Shown here piece after piece: positions 16,060-23,358 of a stretch of 64,000 nt of DNA; position 1 is the stretch's first letter; each line of letters begins with the position of its first letter. A program made the translations under genes and the position numbers. Below the pieces are notes generated by a model. That model was not told the DNA's origin. It searched no databases and saw only the letters and a list, made by a program, of their open reading frames with translations. Source of the stretch: Roseovarius atlanticus (GTDB lineage Bacteria; Pseudomonadota; Alphaproteobacteria; Rhodobacterales; Rhodobacteraceae); the NCBI RefSeq assembly GCF_001441615.1, contig NZ_LAXJ01000005.1, positions 1 to 64,000 of the forward strand, given 5' to 3'.

Positions 16060-18885
16060 ATGCTGGATCAGCCCAAACTGGACACCTCGCCCAAGGTGTC
16101 CGACGAGGTGCGCAAGACGACCTGCTACATGTGCGCCTGCCGCTGCGGGATCAACGTGCACATGAAGGATGGCAAAGTTGCCTATATCGAGGGCAACCGC
16201 GACCACCCTGTGAACAAGGGCGTGCTGTGCGCCAAGGGCAGTGCGGGGATCATGCAGCACAACGCGCCGTCGCGTCTGCGGGCGCCGCTGAAGCGGGTCG
16301 GGCCGAGGGGGTCGGGCGAGTTCGAGGAAATCAGCTGGGACGAGGCGCTGGAGATCGCCACCGGCTGGCTGGAGCCGCTGCGGCAGGAGGCGCCGGAGAA
16401 GCTGGCGTTCTTCACCGGGCGAGACCAGAGCCAGAGCTTCACCAGTTTCTGGGCGCAGAATTTCGGGACGCCGAACTATGCCGCGCATGGCGGGTTTTGC
16501 AGCGTCAACATGGCAGCGGCGGGCATCTACACGATGGGCGGCGCGTTCTGGGAGTTCGGGCAGCCGGACTGGGAGAATACGAAGCTGTTCATGATTTTCG
16601 GCGTGGCCGAGGACCATGACAGCAACCCGATCAAGATGGGGCTCGGGCGGGTGAAGGAACGCGGCGCCAAGGTGATCGGGGTGAACCCGATCCGGTCGGG
16701 ATATAACGCGGTTGCCGACGAGTGGGTCGGGATCACGCCGGGGACCGATGGGCTGTTCATCCTTGCGCTGGTGCATGAATTGCTGCGCGCGGGGAAGATC
16801 GACCTGCGGTATCTTGCGGAATACACCAATGCCCCGGTGCTGGTGAATTGCGATGCCAGCTCGCCGGACCACGGCCTGCTGATGCGCGACGAGAACGGCA
16901 AGCTTCTGGTGATCGACCGGGTCACCGGGGAGCCTGCGGCGTTCGACAAGAAGGGCGTGAAGCCGGACCTGTCGGCCAGCTATGAAAAGGATGGCGTGAC
17001 GCACCGGCCGGTGATGCACCTGCTGGCAGAGCGGTACATGGGCAAGGAGTATGCGCCCGAGGCGGTGGCGGAGCGGTGCGGCGTGAGTGCGCGGCGTATC
17101 CGGGCGATTGCCGCGGAGCTGGCGCGCGTGGCCTTTGAGGAAGAGATCGTGCTGGAACGGGAGTGGACGGATTTTCGGGGCCAGACGCACAAGACCATGG
17201 TGGGCCGCCCGGTGAGCTTTCACGCGATGCGCGGGATCTCGGCGCATTCGAATGGGTTCCAGACCTGCCGGAGCCTGCACCTGTTGCAGATTCTGCTGGG
17301 GTCGGTCGAGGTGCCTGGTGGGTTCCGGTTCAAGCCGCCTTATCCCAAGCCGGTCAGCATCCACCCGACGCCGCATTGCAAGGTGACGCCGGGCAAGCCT
17401 TTGGACGGCCCGCACCTGGGGTTCGTGCGCGGGCCGGAAGACCTGGCGCTGAAGGAAGACGGCACACCTGCGCGGATCGACAAGGCGTTCACCTGGGAGA
17501 ACCCGATGAGCGCGCATGGCATGATGCATATGGTCATCAGCAATGCCCATGCGGGGGACCCCTACAAGATCGACACGCTGTTCATGTACATGGCGAACAT
17601 GGCGTGGAATTCCACGATGAATACGCGCGGCGTGATCGACATGCTGACCGACACCGATGAGGACGGCGAGTACGTCATTCCGCACATCATCTATTCGGAT
17701 GCGTATAGTTCCGAGATGGTCGCCTATTCCGATCTGATTCTGCCCGACACGACCTATCTGGAGCGACATGATTGCATCAGCCTGCTGGACCGCCCGATCT
17801 GCGAGGCGGATGCCGCCGCTGACGCCATCCGCTGGCCGGTGGTTGAACCGGACCGCGACGTGAAGGGGTTTCAGACGGCGCTGGTGCTGCTGGCCAACAA
17901 GATGAAGCTGCCGGGGTTCACCAACGAGGATGGCAGCGCCAAGTGGGCGGATTACGCCGATTACATCGTCAACCACGAACGCAAGCCGGGCATTGGCCCA
18001 CTGGCCGGGTGGCGCAAGGGCGAGGACGGGCTGACCCACGGGCGCGGGGCGCCGAACGAGGACCAGCTGAAGACGTATATCGAGAATGGCGGGTTCTTCG
18101 TGAACCATATCGCCAAGGAACACGCCTATATGAAGCCGTGGAACATGGGCTATCAGGAATGGGCGGTGGGCATGGGTCTCTATGACAGCCCGCAGCCCTA
18201 TATCTTTGACCTTTATGCCGAGACGATGCGCAAGTTCCAGCTGGCCGCCGAGGGGCATGGGGAGCGGCAGCCGCCTGAGCACCTGCGCGAGCGGATCAAG
18301 GCGACGCTGGACCCGCTGCCGGTGTGGTATCCGCCCTTCGAGGACGGGCATGTGGACCCGGTGGAATATCCCGTGCACGCGCTGACGCAGCGGCCTATGG
18401 CGATGTATCACTCGTGGGGGTCGCAGAATGCGTGGCTGCGGCAGATCCATGGGCGCAATCCGCTGTATCTGCCGACCAAGATATGGGAGGCGAACGGCTT
18501 TGCCGAGGGGGATTGGGCGCGTGTGACCTCGGCCCATGGCGAGATCACGGTGCCGGTGGCGCATATGGCGGCGCTGAACGAGAACACGGTCTGGACGTGG
18601 AACGCGATCGGCAAGCGCAAGGGCGCCTGGGCGCTGGAAAAGGACGCGCCGGAGGCGACGAAGGGGTTTCTGCTGAACCATCTCATTCACGAGCTTTTGC
18701 CGCCCAAGGGCGACGGGCTGCGCTGGGCGAACAGTGATCCGGTGACCGGACAGGCGGCATGGTTCGACCTGCGCGTGAAGATCGAGAAGACGGCGGCCCC
18801 CGACGAGGTGCATCCGACATTCGCGCCGATCCGGTCGCCGGTGGGGACCGGGCCGGATGAGTTGCGCTGGAAGGTGGGCAAATGA
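16060..18885 (+). CDS. soeA: Sulfite dehydrogenase (quinone) molybdopterin subunit
   Basis: Catalytic subunit of the membrane-bound sulfite dehydrogenase SoeABC, which oxidises sulfite to sulfate and passes electrons to quinone. The 941-residue protein is in the DMSO-reductase family: an N-terminal [4Fe-4S] site at Cys22, Cys25, Cys29 and Cys57, then bis-MGD domains (FFTGRDQSQSFTSFW, MIFGVAEDHDSNP, GVNPIRSGYN, DLILPDTTYLERHD). Cys147 in GGFCSVN is a candidate Mo ligand. No twin-arginine signal is present, so it acts in the cytoplasm, where Xsc releases sulfite. GGGAGG precedes the ATG. FDH, PsrA and ArrA relatives are possible alternatives by domain alone; context supports SoeA. Confidence 0.88.
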   Translation: MLDQPKLDTSPKVSDEVRKTTCYMCACRCGINVHMKDGKVAYIEGNRDHPVNKGVLCAKGSAGIMQHNAPSRLRAPLKRVGPRGSGEFEEISWDEALEIATGWLEPLRQEAPEKLAFFTGRDQSQSFTSFWAQNFGTPNYAAHGGFCSVNMAAAGIYTMGGAFWEFGQPDWENTKLFMIFGVAEDHDSNPIKMGLGRVKERGAKVIGVNPIRSGYNAVADEWVGITPGTDGLFILALVHELLRAGKIDLRYLAEYTNAPVLVNCDASSPDHGLLMRDENGKLLVIDRVTGEPAAFDKKGVKPDLSASYEKDGVTHRPVMHLLAERYMGKEYAPEAVAERCGVSARRIRAIAAELARVAFEEEIVLEREWTDFRGQTHKTMVGRPVSFHAMRGISAHSNGFQTCRSLHLLQILLGSVEVPGGFRFKPPYPKPVSIHPTPHCKVTPGKPLDGPHLGFVRGPEDLALKEDGTPARIDKAFTWENPMSAHGMMHMVISNAHAGDPYKIDTLFMYMANMAWNSTMNTRGVIDMLTDTDEDGEYVIPHIIYSDAYSSEMVAYSDLILPDTTYLERHDCISLLDRPICEADAAADAIRWPVVEPDRDVKGFQTALVLLANKMKLPGFTNEDGSAKWADYADYIVNHERKPGIGPLAGWRKGEDGLTHGRGAPNEDQLKTYIENGGFFVNHIAKEHAYMKPWNMGYQEWAVGMGLYDSPQPYIFDLYAETMRKFQLAAEGHGERQPPEHLRERIKATLDPLPVWYPPFEDGHVDPVEYPVHALTQRPMAMYHSWGSQNAWLRQIHGRNPLYLPTKIWEANGFAEGDWARVTSAHGEITVPVAHMAALNENTVWTWNAIGKRKGAWALEKDAPEATKGFLLNHLIHELLPPKGDGLRWANSDPVTGQAAWFDLRVKIEKTAAPDEVHPTFAPIRSPVGTGPDELRWKVGK

Positions 18886-18892
18886 GCGCGGG

Positions 18893-18958
18893 AATTTTCT
18901 GCCCAGAAAATTGCCAAGACTTTTCGAAAAGTCTTGGGCGGAAAATGCGTATTTTCCG
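18893..18958. repeat. Array of three adjacent palindromes between soeA and the 50-residue ORF
   Basis: First, AATTTTCTG (18893-18901) and CAGAAAATT (18904-18912) around CC. Second, a perfect 24-bp palindrome at 18914-18937 centred on TTTTCGAAAA with arms CCAAGA/TCTTGG. Third, CGGAAAAT (18939-18946) and ATTTTCCG (18951-18958) around GCGT. The array starts 7 bp after the soeA stop. A similar two-part array follows the Ada-like gene at 60447-60492. Confidence 0.8.
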
Positions 18959-19000
18959 GCCCATTTTCTGCGCGGAACTTGGGTGTGCGGAGGTGCGGCG

Positions 19001-19153
19001 GTGAGCGGCAAGACCCTGACATTGATTGCCATACTGGCCTTCGTGATCTTCGTGGTCGGAACCTTCGTGTGGTTCATCGGCAATTGGAATTCGAGCGAGG
19101 ATGCGCCCCAGAGCGGTGGCGTCCCAGCCAAGACAGAGGAGCGGCAGGCATGA
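19001..19153 (+). CDS. Small single-helix membrane protein in the soe operon
   Basis: A 50-residue ORF with a GTG start. It reads MSGKTLTLIAILAFVIFVV at the N-terminus, giving one transmembrane helix at about residues 6-28, then a short polar, acidic tail ending KTEERQA. GGAGG at 18989-18993 is seven bases before the GTG and the stop overlaps the soeB ATG (ATGA), which strongly supports translation. Being sandwiched between soeA and soeB suggests a small accessory or assembly subunit of the sulfite dehydrogenase; I know of no assigned function. Confidence 0.75.
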   Translation: MSGKTLTLIAILAFVIFVVGTFVWFIGNWNSSEDAPQSGGVPAKTEERQA

Positions 19154-19929
19154 CGACGCTTCCCGAAACGACGCAGCGCAAAATGGGGCTGGTGATTGAC
19201 CTCGACACGTGCGTCGGCTGTCACGCCTGCGTGGTCAGCTGCAAGGGGTGGAACACCGAGAATTACGGCGCGCCGCTGAGCGATCAGGACCCTTATGGGG
19301 ACGACCCGCGCGGCACGTTCCTGAACCGGGTGCATTCCTACGAGGTGCAGCCCCTGGCCGAGAGCGGGATGCCGCATCCGGCGGCGCAGCTCATTCACTT
19401 CCCGAAGTCGTGCCTGCATTGCGAGGACGCACCATGCGTGACCGTATGTCCAACCGGCGCCAGCTATAAACGGGTCGAGGACGGGATCGTTCTGGTGAAC
19501 GAGAGCGATTGCATCGGCTGCGGGCTGTGTGCCTGGGCCTGTCCCTATGGCGCGCGCGAGATGGACGAGGCCGAGGGCGTGATGAAGAAATGCACGCTGT
19601 GCGTCGACCGGATCTACAACGACAACCTGCCCGAGGAGGACCGGGTGCCGGCCTGCGTGCGGACCTGTCCGGCGGGGGCAAGGCATTTCGGGGATCTGGG
19701 CGATCCTGACAGCGACGTGTCCAAGCTGGTCGCGGAACGCGGCGGCATGGACCTGATGCCGGAACAGGGCACGAAACCCGTGAACCAGTACCTGCCGCCC
19801 CGGCCCAAGGACCGCGTGATGGCCGCGCCAGACGCGCAGATCGACGTGCTGGCGCCGCTGCTGGCCCCCGTGGCGGAAGAGCCGAAAGGGTTCATCGGCT
19901 GGCTTGATAAAGCGCTGGAGAAGATCTGA
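19150..19929 (+). CDS. soeB: Sulfite dehydrogenase iron-sulfur subunit
   Basis: A 259-residue ferredoxin-type electron-transfer subunit with four [4Fe-4S] clusters: CVGCHACVVSC, CLHCEDAPCVTVC, CIGCGLCAWAC and CTLC...CVRTC. It has no Tat or Sec signal, in line with a cytoplasmic-facing complex. It carries electrons from SoeA to the membrane subunit. The start overlaps the preceding small ORF by four bases, and the stop shares a base with the soeC ATG (TGATG). Confidence 0.9.
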   Translation: MTTLPETTQRKMGLVIDLDTCVGCHACVVSCKGWNTENYGAPLSDQDPYGDDPRGTFLNRVHSYEVQPLAESGMPHPAAQLIHFPKSCLHCEDAPCVTVCPTGASYKRVEDGIVLVNESDCIGCGLCAWACPYGAREMDEAEGVMKKCTLCVDRIYNDNLPEEDRVPACVRTCPAGARHFGDLGDPDSDVSKLVAERGGMDLMPEQGTKPVNQYLPPRPKDRVMAAPDAQIDVLAPLLAPVAEEPKGFIGWLDKALEKI

Positions 19930-20801
19930 TGCATCCCGCACCGTCCGTTATCGTATTCACCACGCTGTCGGGCCTTGGATTCGGCCTGCTCTTTTGGCTT
20001 GGGCTTGGGGTCATCGTGCCAACCGGATGGGTCGCGTTCACGTTCTTCGTGATTGCCTACCTGCTGGCGGTGGGTGGGCTGATGGCCTCAACTTTTCACC
20101 TGGGCCACCCTGAGCGGGCGCTGAAGGCGTTCACTCAATGGCGGTCCTCGTGGCTGAGCCGGGAGGGGGTGTCGTCGGTCGCGGCGCTGGTCGTGATGGC
20201 GATCTATGGCGCGGGGCTGGTGTTTTTCGACACGGCCTGGTTGCTGGTGGGCATCACCGGCGCTGTGCTGTCGGCGGTGACGGTGTTCACCACCTCGATG
20301 ATCTATACGCAGATGAAGACGGTGCCGCGCTGGAATACGCCGCTGACGCCGCTTTTGTTCATGGCGATTGCACTGGCCGGGGGCGCATTACTGGCGGGAC
20401 AGGTGGCGATTGCGCTGATCCTGATACCAATTGCGGCGCTGGCGCAGGTGGCTTGGTGGCTGCGCGGGGACCGCGCGTTCGCGCAGAGCGGGACGGATAT
20501 GGCGACGGCCACGGGATTGGGCAATATCGGCACCGTGCGGGCATTCGAGCCGCCGCATACCGGCAACAACTACCTGCTGCGGGAATTCGTCTATGTGGTG
20601 GGGAGAAAGCACGCGCAGAAGCTTCGGATGATCGCGCTCTTGTTCGGGTACACGATTCCTTTCGTGCTGCTGCTGGTCCCGTTTTCGCATATAGCGGCGC
20701 TGGTGGCCGTGTTGGCGCATCTGGGCGGGATCGCGGCGTCGCGCTGGCTGTTTTTTGCGGAGGCCGAGCATGTGGTCGGCCTCTACTACGGCAAGCGTTA
20801 G
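19929..20801 (+). CDS. soeC: Sulfite dehydrogenase membrane anchor (DmsC-like)
   Basis: A 290-residue integral membrane protein with about eight hydrophobic helices (for example residues 8-28, 33-55, 85-105, 110-130, 145-165, 165-185, 235-255, 255-275). MASTFHLGHPERALKAF after helix 2 and NNYLLREFVYVVGRKHA are typical of DmsC/NrfD-like anchors that host the quinone site. It follows soeB with a one-base overlap. Its stop is 2 bp from the convergent DUF1523 gene. Confidence 0.88.
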   Translation: MHPAPSVIVFTTLSGLGFGLLFWLGLGVIVPTGWVAFTFFVIAYLLAVGGLMASTFHLGHPERALKAFTQWRSSWLSREGVSSVAALVVMAIYGAGLVFFDTAWLLVGITGAVLSAVTVFTTSMIYTQMKTVPRWNTPLTPLLFMAIALAGGALLAGQVAIALILIPIAALAQVAWWLRGDRAFAQSGTDMATATGLGNIGTVRAFEPPHTGNNYLLREFVYVVGRKHAQKLRMIALLFGYTIPFVLLLVPFSHIAALVAVLAHLGGIAASRWLFFAEAEHVVGLYYGKR

Positions 20802-20803
20802 GT

Positions 20804-21400
20804 CTACAGGCGGTCGCGACCGGGCTGCGGATCGGTGAGGCCCCATTCGTCCGTGGTTGGGTCGATCCGGCGTTCGCGGAAGCGCACCCAGCGGGCGCGG
20901 ATGGCCCAGACGAGCGCCGCGAGCAGGGTCAGGAAGATGATGTTGAACCACGGAATGATCGTGACGTTCGGACCCTCGACCCGCGCCACCGAGATGGCGT
21001 TGGGAAAGATCGACAGGAACTCGTTACGCCAGCCGTAATGGGTGATGGAGACCCATTTCGGCGTCTCGGAGGTGGAGCGCTGGTCGGCGGCCTCGGCCTG
21101 AAGGTTCGTGGTGTCGAACTTGAAATAGGGCGGCCAACCCCAGCCGGTATCCTCGTTGCGGTAAACCATGACTTCGCCATCGGCGAGGCGGGTCTGGATG
21201 AAGAAGATGTCGCGGTTGACCGTGCCTTCGGCGTCGCCGCTGCCCACGTTCGACCAGAAGATCGAGTTTTCGCCGAAGTCGATGCGCTTTTCATAAGTAT
21301 CGGTGATGCGCGCGATATCGTGCTGCGGAAGGGTGTAGTGCAGAAAGCCCGCGACCAGCAGCCAGAAGGCGGCGACGAAGATCCATTTGACGTAGTGCAT
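20804..21400 (-). CDS. DUF1523 family membrane protein
   Basis: A 198-residue protein starting MHYVKWIFVAAFWLLVAGF, a membrane helix, followed by an extracytoplasmic domain (ITDTYEKRIDFGENSIFW, YRNEDTGWGWPPYFKFDT) and a second helix at about 155-175 (WFNIIFLTLLAALVWAIRA) before a basic tail. This is the DUF1523 pattern found in Rhodobacterales; function unknown. ATG 21400 was preferred over the upstream one because the hydrophobic segment starts there. It is convergent with soeC. Confidence 0.82.
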   Translation of the reverse strand: MHYVKWIFVAAFWLLVAGFLHYTLPQHDIARITDTYEKRIDFGENSIFWSNVGSGDAEGTVNRDIFFIQTRLADGEVMVYRNEDTGWGWPPYFKFDTTNLQAEAADQRSTSETPKWVSITHYGWRNEFLSIFPNAISVARVEGPNVTIIPWFNIIFLTLLAALVWAIRARWVRFRERRIDPTTDEWGLTDPQPGRDRL

Positions 21401-21558
21401 GGCGGCCCCTTGCGATTGTGTGTTTGCTTTCGGTTCAGCGCCGATGCGCCGGCTGTTGTGCGCGATATAGTGTGACATTGACCCGGGGGACAGGGCAAAC
21501 CGGGATCTGGTTTGCGGTGTCGCTTCGGGGTTGGCTTTTGCGCCATGATGTATACTCC

Positions 21559-21571
21559 TGAACGAAGTTCA
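21559..21571. promoter_or_regulatory. TetR operator copy O1
   Basis: TGAAC-GAA-GTTCA, a perfect inverted repeat 3 bp after a TATACT -10-like element (21551-21556) and 14 bp before the regulator's ATG. Three more copies lie before pspA, which identifies the site as the TetR-family operator and implies autoregulation. Confidence 0.8.
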
Positions 21572-21585
21572 AGTTCGGAGGCTGC

Positions 21586-22185
21586 ATGGCGGGTAAAGTT
21601 GAGGCGCGGCGCGACGCGCTGCGAAAGACGTTGATCGACCTGGCCGAGGTGAAGGTGACGGAAGGCGGACTCACGGCGGTCAAGGCGCGGGAACTGGCGC
21701 GCGAGGCGGGATGCGCGCTGGGGGCGATTTACAATGTGTTCGGAGATTTGCACGACATCGTCATCGCGGTGAACGGGCGCACATTCGTGCGGCTGGGGCA
21801 GGCGGTTGAGGCCAGCCTGGAGGATCGCCTGCAAGACAGCCCGACGGACCGCATGATCGCGATGTCAGAGGCTTATCTTGATTTTGCGGAGGCCAATCGT
21901 AACGCATGGCGGGCGCTTTTCGAAGTGCAGACGGTGGCGGGTGTCGAGGCGCCGGACTGGTATCATGAACAGATGAAACGTCTGTTCGGCCTGATCGAGG
22001 CCCCGGTGCGGGACTGTTTTCCGAAGATGCCGGAGGACGATGTGGTGCTTATGGCGCGGGCACTGTTTTCATCGGTGCACGGCATTATCGCGCTGGGACT
22101 GGACAATCAGGTGTCAGAGGTGTCGCGCGCCGATATGACCCGGATGATTGCACTGGTGATCGGGAATGTCACCGGAAACAGATAG
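21586..22185 (+). CDS. TetR/AcrR-family transcriptional regulator
   Basis: A 199-residue repressor. Residues 10-58 form the TetR helix-turn-helix (LIDLAEVKVTEGGLTAVKARELAREAG in parts, CALGAIYNVFGDLHDI). The C-terminal region (residues 80-195) is the ligand/dimer domain. Good GGAG precedes the ATG. The TGAAC-N3-GTTCA operator occurs upstream of its own gene and three times before the downstream pspA-like gene, so it very likely represses the operon it heads. The inducer is unknown; membrane stress is a reasonable guess from the targets. Confidence 0.9.
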   Translation: MAGKVEARRDALRKTLIDLAEVKVTEGGLTAVKARELAREAGCALGAIYNVFGDLHDIVIAVNGRTFVRLGQAVEASLEDRLQDSPTDRMIAMSEAYLDFAEANRNAWRALFEVQTVAGVEAPDWYHEQMKRLFGLIEAPVRDCFPKMPEDDVVLMARALFSSVHGIIALGLDNQVSEVSRADMTRMIALVIGNVTGNR

Positions 22186-22189
22186 TTTC

Positions 22190-22260
22190 TGAACATCGTT
22201 CAAAATATTTCTTGAACGATGTTCAATCTGCTGTATATCTCTATTCATGAACATTGTTCA
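22190..22260. promoter_or_regulatory. TetR operators O2-O4 and promoter upstream of pspA-like gene
   Basis: Three perfect TGAAC-N3-GTTCA sites lie at 22190-22202 (centre ATC), 22213-22225 (GAT) and 22248-22260 (ATT). A likely promoter is interleaved: TTGAAC -35 at 22212-22217 overlaps O3, TATATC -10 at 22234-22239 follows after 16 bp, and O4 covers the start region. Occupancy would block both RNA polymerase binding and escape. Confidence 0.8.
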
Positions 22261-22276
22261 CGAAAGGGATTGGAAT

Positions 22277-22951
22277 ATGTTCACGACACTGAAGACATTG
22301 ATCGCCGGGGCGAATGCGCGGGCGGAGGAGCAGGTCAAGGACGCCTTCGCGATCGAATTGATCGATCAGAAGATCCGCGACTCGGATGCACAGTTGAGGG
22401 CGGCGAAGGCGACCTTGGCTTCGCTCATTCAGCGGCAGAGGTCGGAAAAGCGGATCCTGGACGCTTTGCAAGGCCGGATCGACACGATGGTGCGACGGGC
22501 GGAAGATGCCTTGGCTGCAGAGCGCGAAGACCTTGCCCGACAGGCGGCGGATGCCGTCGCGACGATGGAGAACGAGGCGCAGCTTCGGCAGGGCACGGTC
22601 GACCGGCTGGAGGCCAAGGTGATCCGGCTGCGCGGAAGCGTGGAAGTGGCGCATCGGCGGCTGATCGACCTCAAGCAGGGCGCGGTGACGGCCCGGGCCA
22701 TCCGCCGCGAGCAGCAGGTGCAGGGCTCGCTGCGGACCACGATCGGCAACACGTCGGCCGCGGACGAGGCCGAAGAATTGATCGCGCGGGTCGTGGGGCG
22801 GGATGATCCGTTCGAGCAATCGCAGATCCTTCAGGGGATCGAGGCGGACCTGAACCATGAAAGCCTGGATGCCCGCATGGAGGAGCAGGGCTTTGGCCCG
22901 GTGACGAAAGTGACGGCGGACCAGGTGCTGGATCGGCTGAAGCGCAAGTAA
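22277..22951 (+). CDS. PspA/IM30 family protein
   Basis: A 224-residue membrane-remodelling protein of the ESCRT-III-like PspA/Vipp1 family. The N-terminus (MFTTLKTLIAGANARAEEQV) is the amphipathic helix region, followed by a long coiled coil of charged helices from about 30 to 150 and a helical C-terminal part. It probably binds stressed inner membranes. ATG 22277 follows AAAGGG. Regulation is by the upstream TetR protein through three operators, instead of PspF/sigma-54 as in E. coli. The next gene is a small YiaA/B-like membrane protein, likely its membrane partner. Confidence 0.87.
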   Translation: MFTTLKTLIAGANARAEEQVKDAFAIELIDQKIRDSDAQLRAAKATLASLIQRQRSEKRILDALQGRIDTMVRRAEDALAAEREDLARQAADAVATMENEAQLRQGTVDRLEAKVIRLRGSVEVAHRRLIDLKQGAVTARAIRREQQVQGSLRTTIGNTSAADEAEELIARVVGRDDPFEQSQILQGIEADLNHESLDARMEEQGFGPVTKVTADQVLDRLKRK

Positions 22952-22988
22952 CTGAAATCCATTTCTAAAGCGAACGAGGAGACGACCA

Positions 22989-23294
22989 ATGCAATTCAAT
23001 GACAAACCCGACAACACCGTGATCATGGCGTTCAACGCGATTGGCGTGGCGGCGGCTTATGTACTGCTGGGCATGTCGCTGTGGCTTTCGACCGAGGTGC
23101 CGCTGTCGACCAAGGGGTTCTGGGGGATCGCGGTGCTGCTGCTGACGCTGAGCCTGGTGAATTTCGTGAAATACCGGTTCGAGAACCAGGCGCGGATCGA
23201 CCGGATCAACCGGATCGAAGAAGCCAGGAACGAAAAGCTGCTGGAGGATTACGTGGGCGAGAGCTATGGGCCCGAGCGCAAGGACGCGGCATAG
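22989..23294 (+). CDS. YiaA/YiaB-like two-helix inner membrane protein
   Basis: A 101-residue protein with two membrane helices at about residues 13-33 and 44-62 and the YiaAB-type turn LSTKGFWGIAVLLL, then a charged C-terminal helix (RFENQARIDRINRIEEARNE) that faces the cytoplasm. AGGAG is present before the ATG. It lies 37 bp after the pspA-like gene and before a strong terminator, so it completes a TetR-pspA-yiaAB operon. It may recruit PspA to the membrane; this role is inferred. Confidence 0.78.
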   Translation: MQFNDKPDNTVIMAFNAIGVAAAYVLLGMSLWLSTEVPLSTKGFWGIAVLLLTLSLVNFVKYRFENQARIDRINRIEEARNEKLLEDYVGESYGPERKDAA

Positions 23295-23320
23295 GTTAGT
23301 GCCACAGATCAGGGCTGAAG

Positions 23321-23352
23321 CGCCCCCCGGGAATTTTTCCGGGGGGCGTTTT
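23321..23352 (+). terminator. Rho-independent terminator of the pspA operon
   Basis: CGCCCCCCGG (23321-23330) and CCGGGGGGCG (23339-23348) form a perfect 10-bp stem with an 8-nt A/T loop, followed by TTTT. It ends the operon right before the convergent creatinase gene. Confidence 0.9.
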
Positions 23353-23358
23353 CGTGTT

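Noticed and set aside
16024-19941. A 1305-codon open frame on the minus strand opposite soeA-soeB
   Set aside because: It is the complement of a strongly coding, high-GC region and has Arg/His/Pro-rich low-information composition; the plus-strand genes have clear motifs and ribosome sites.
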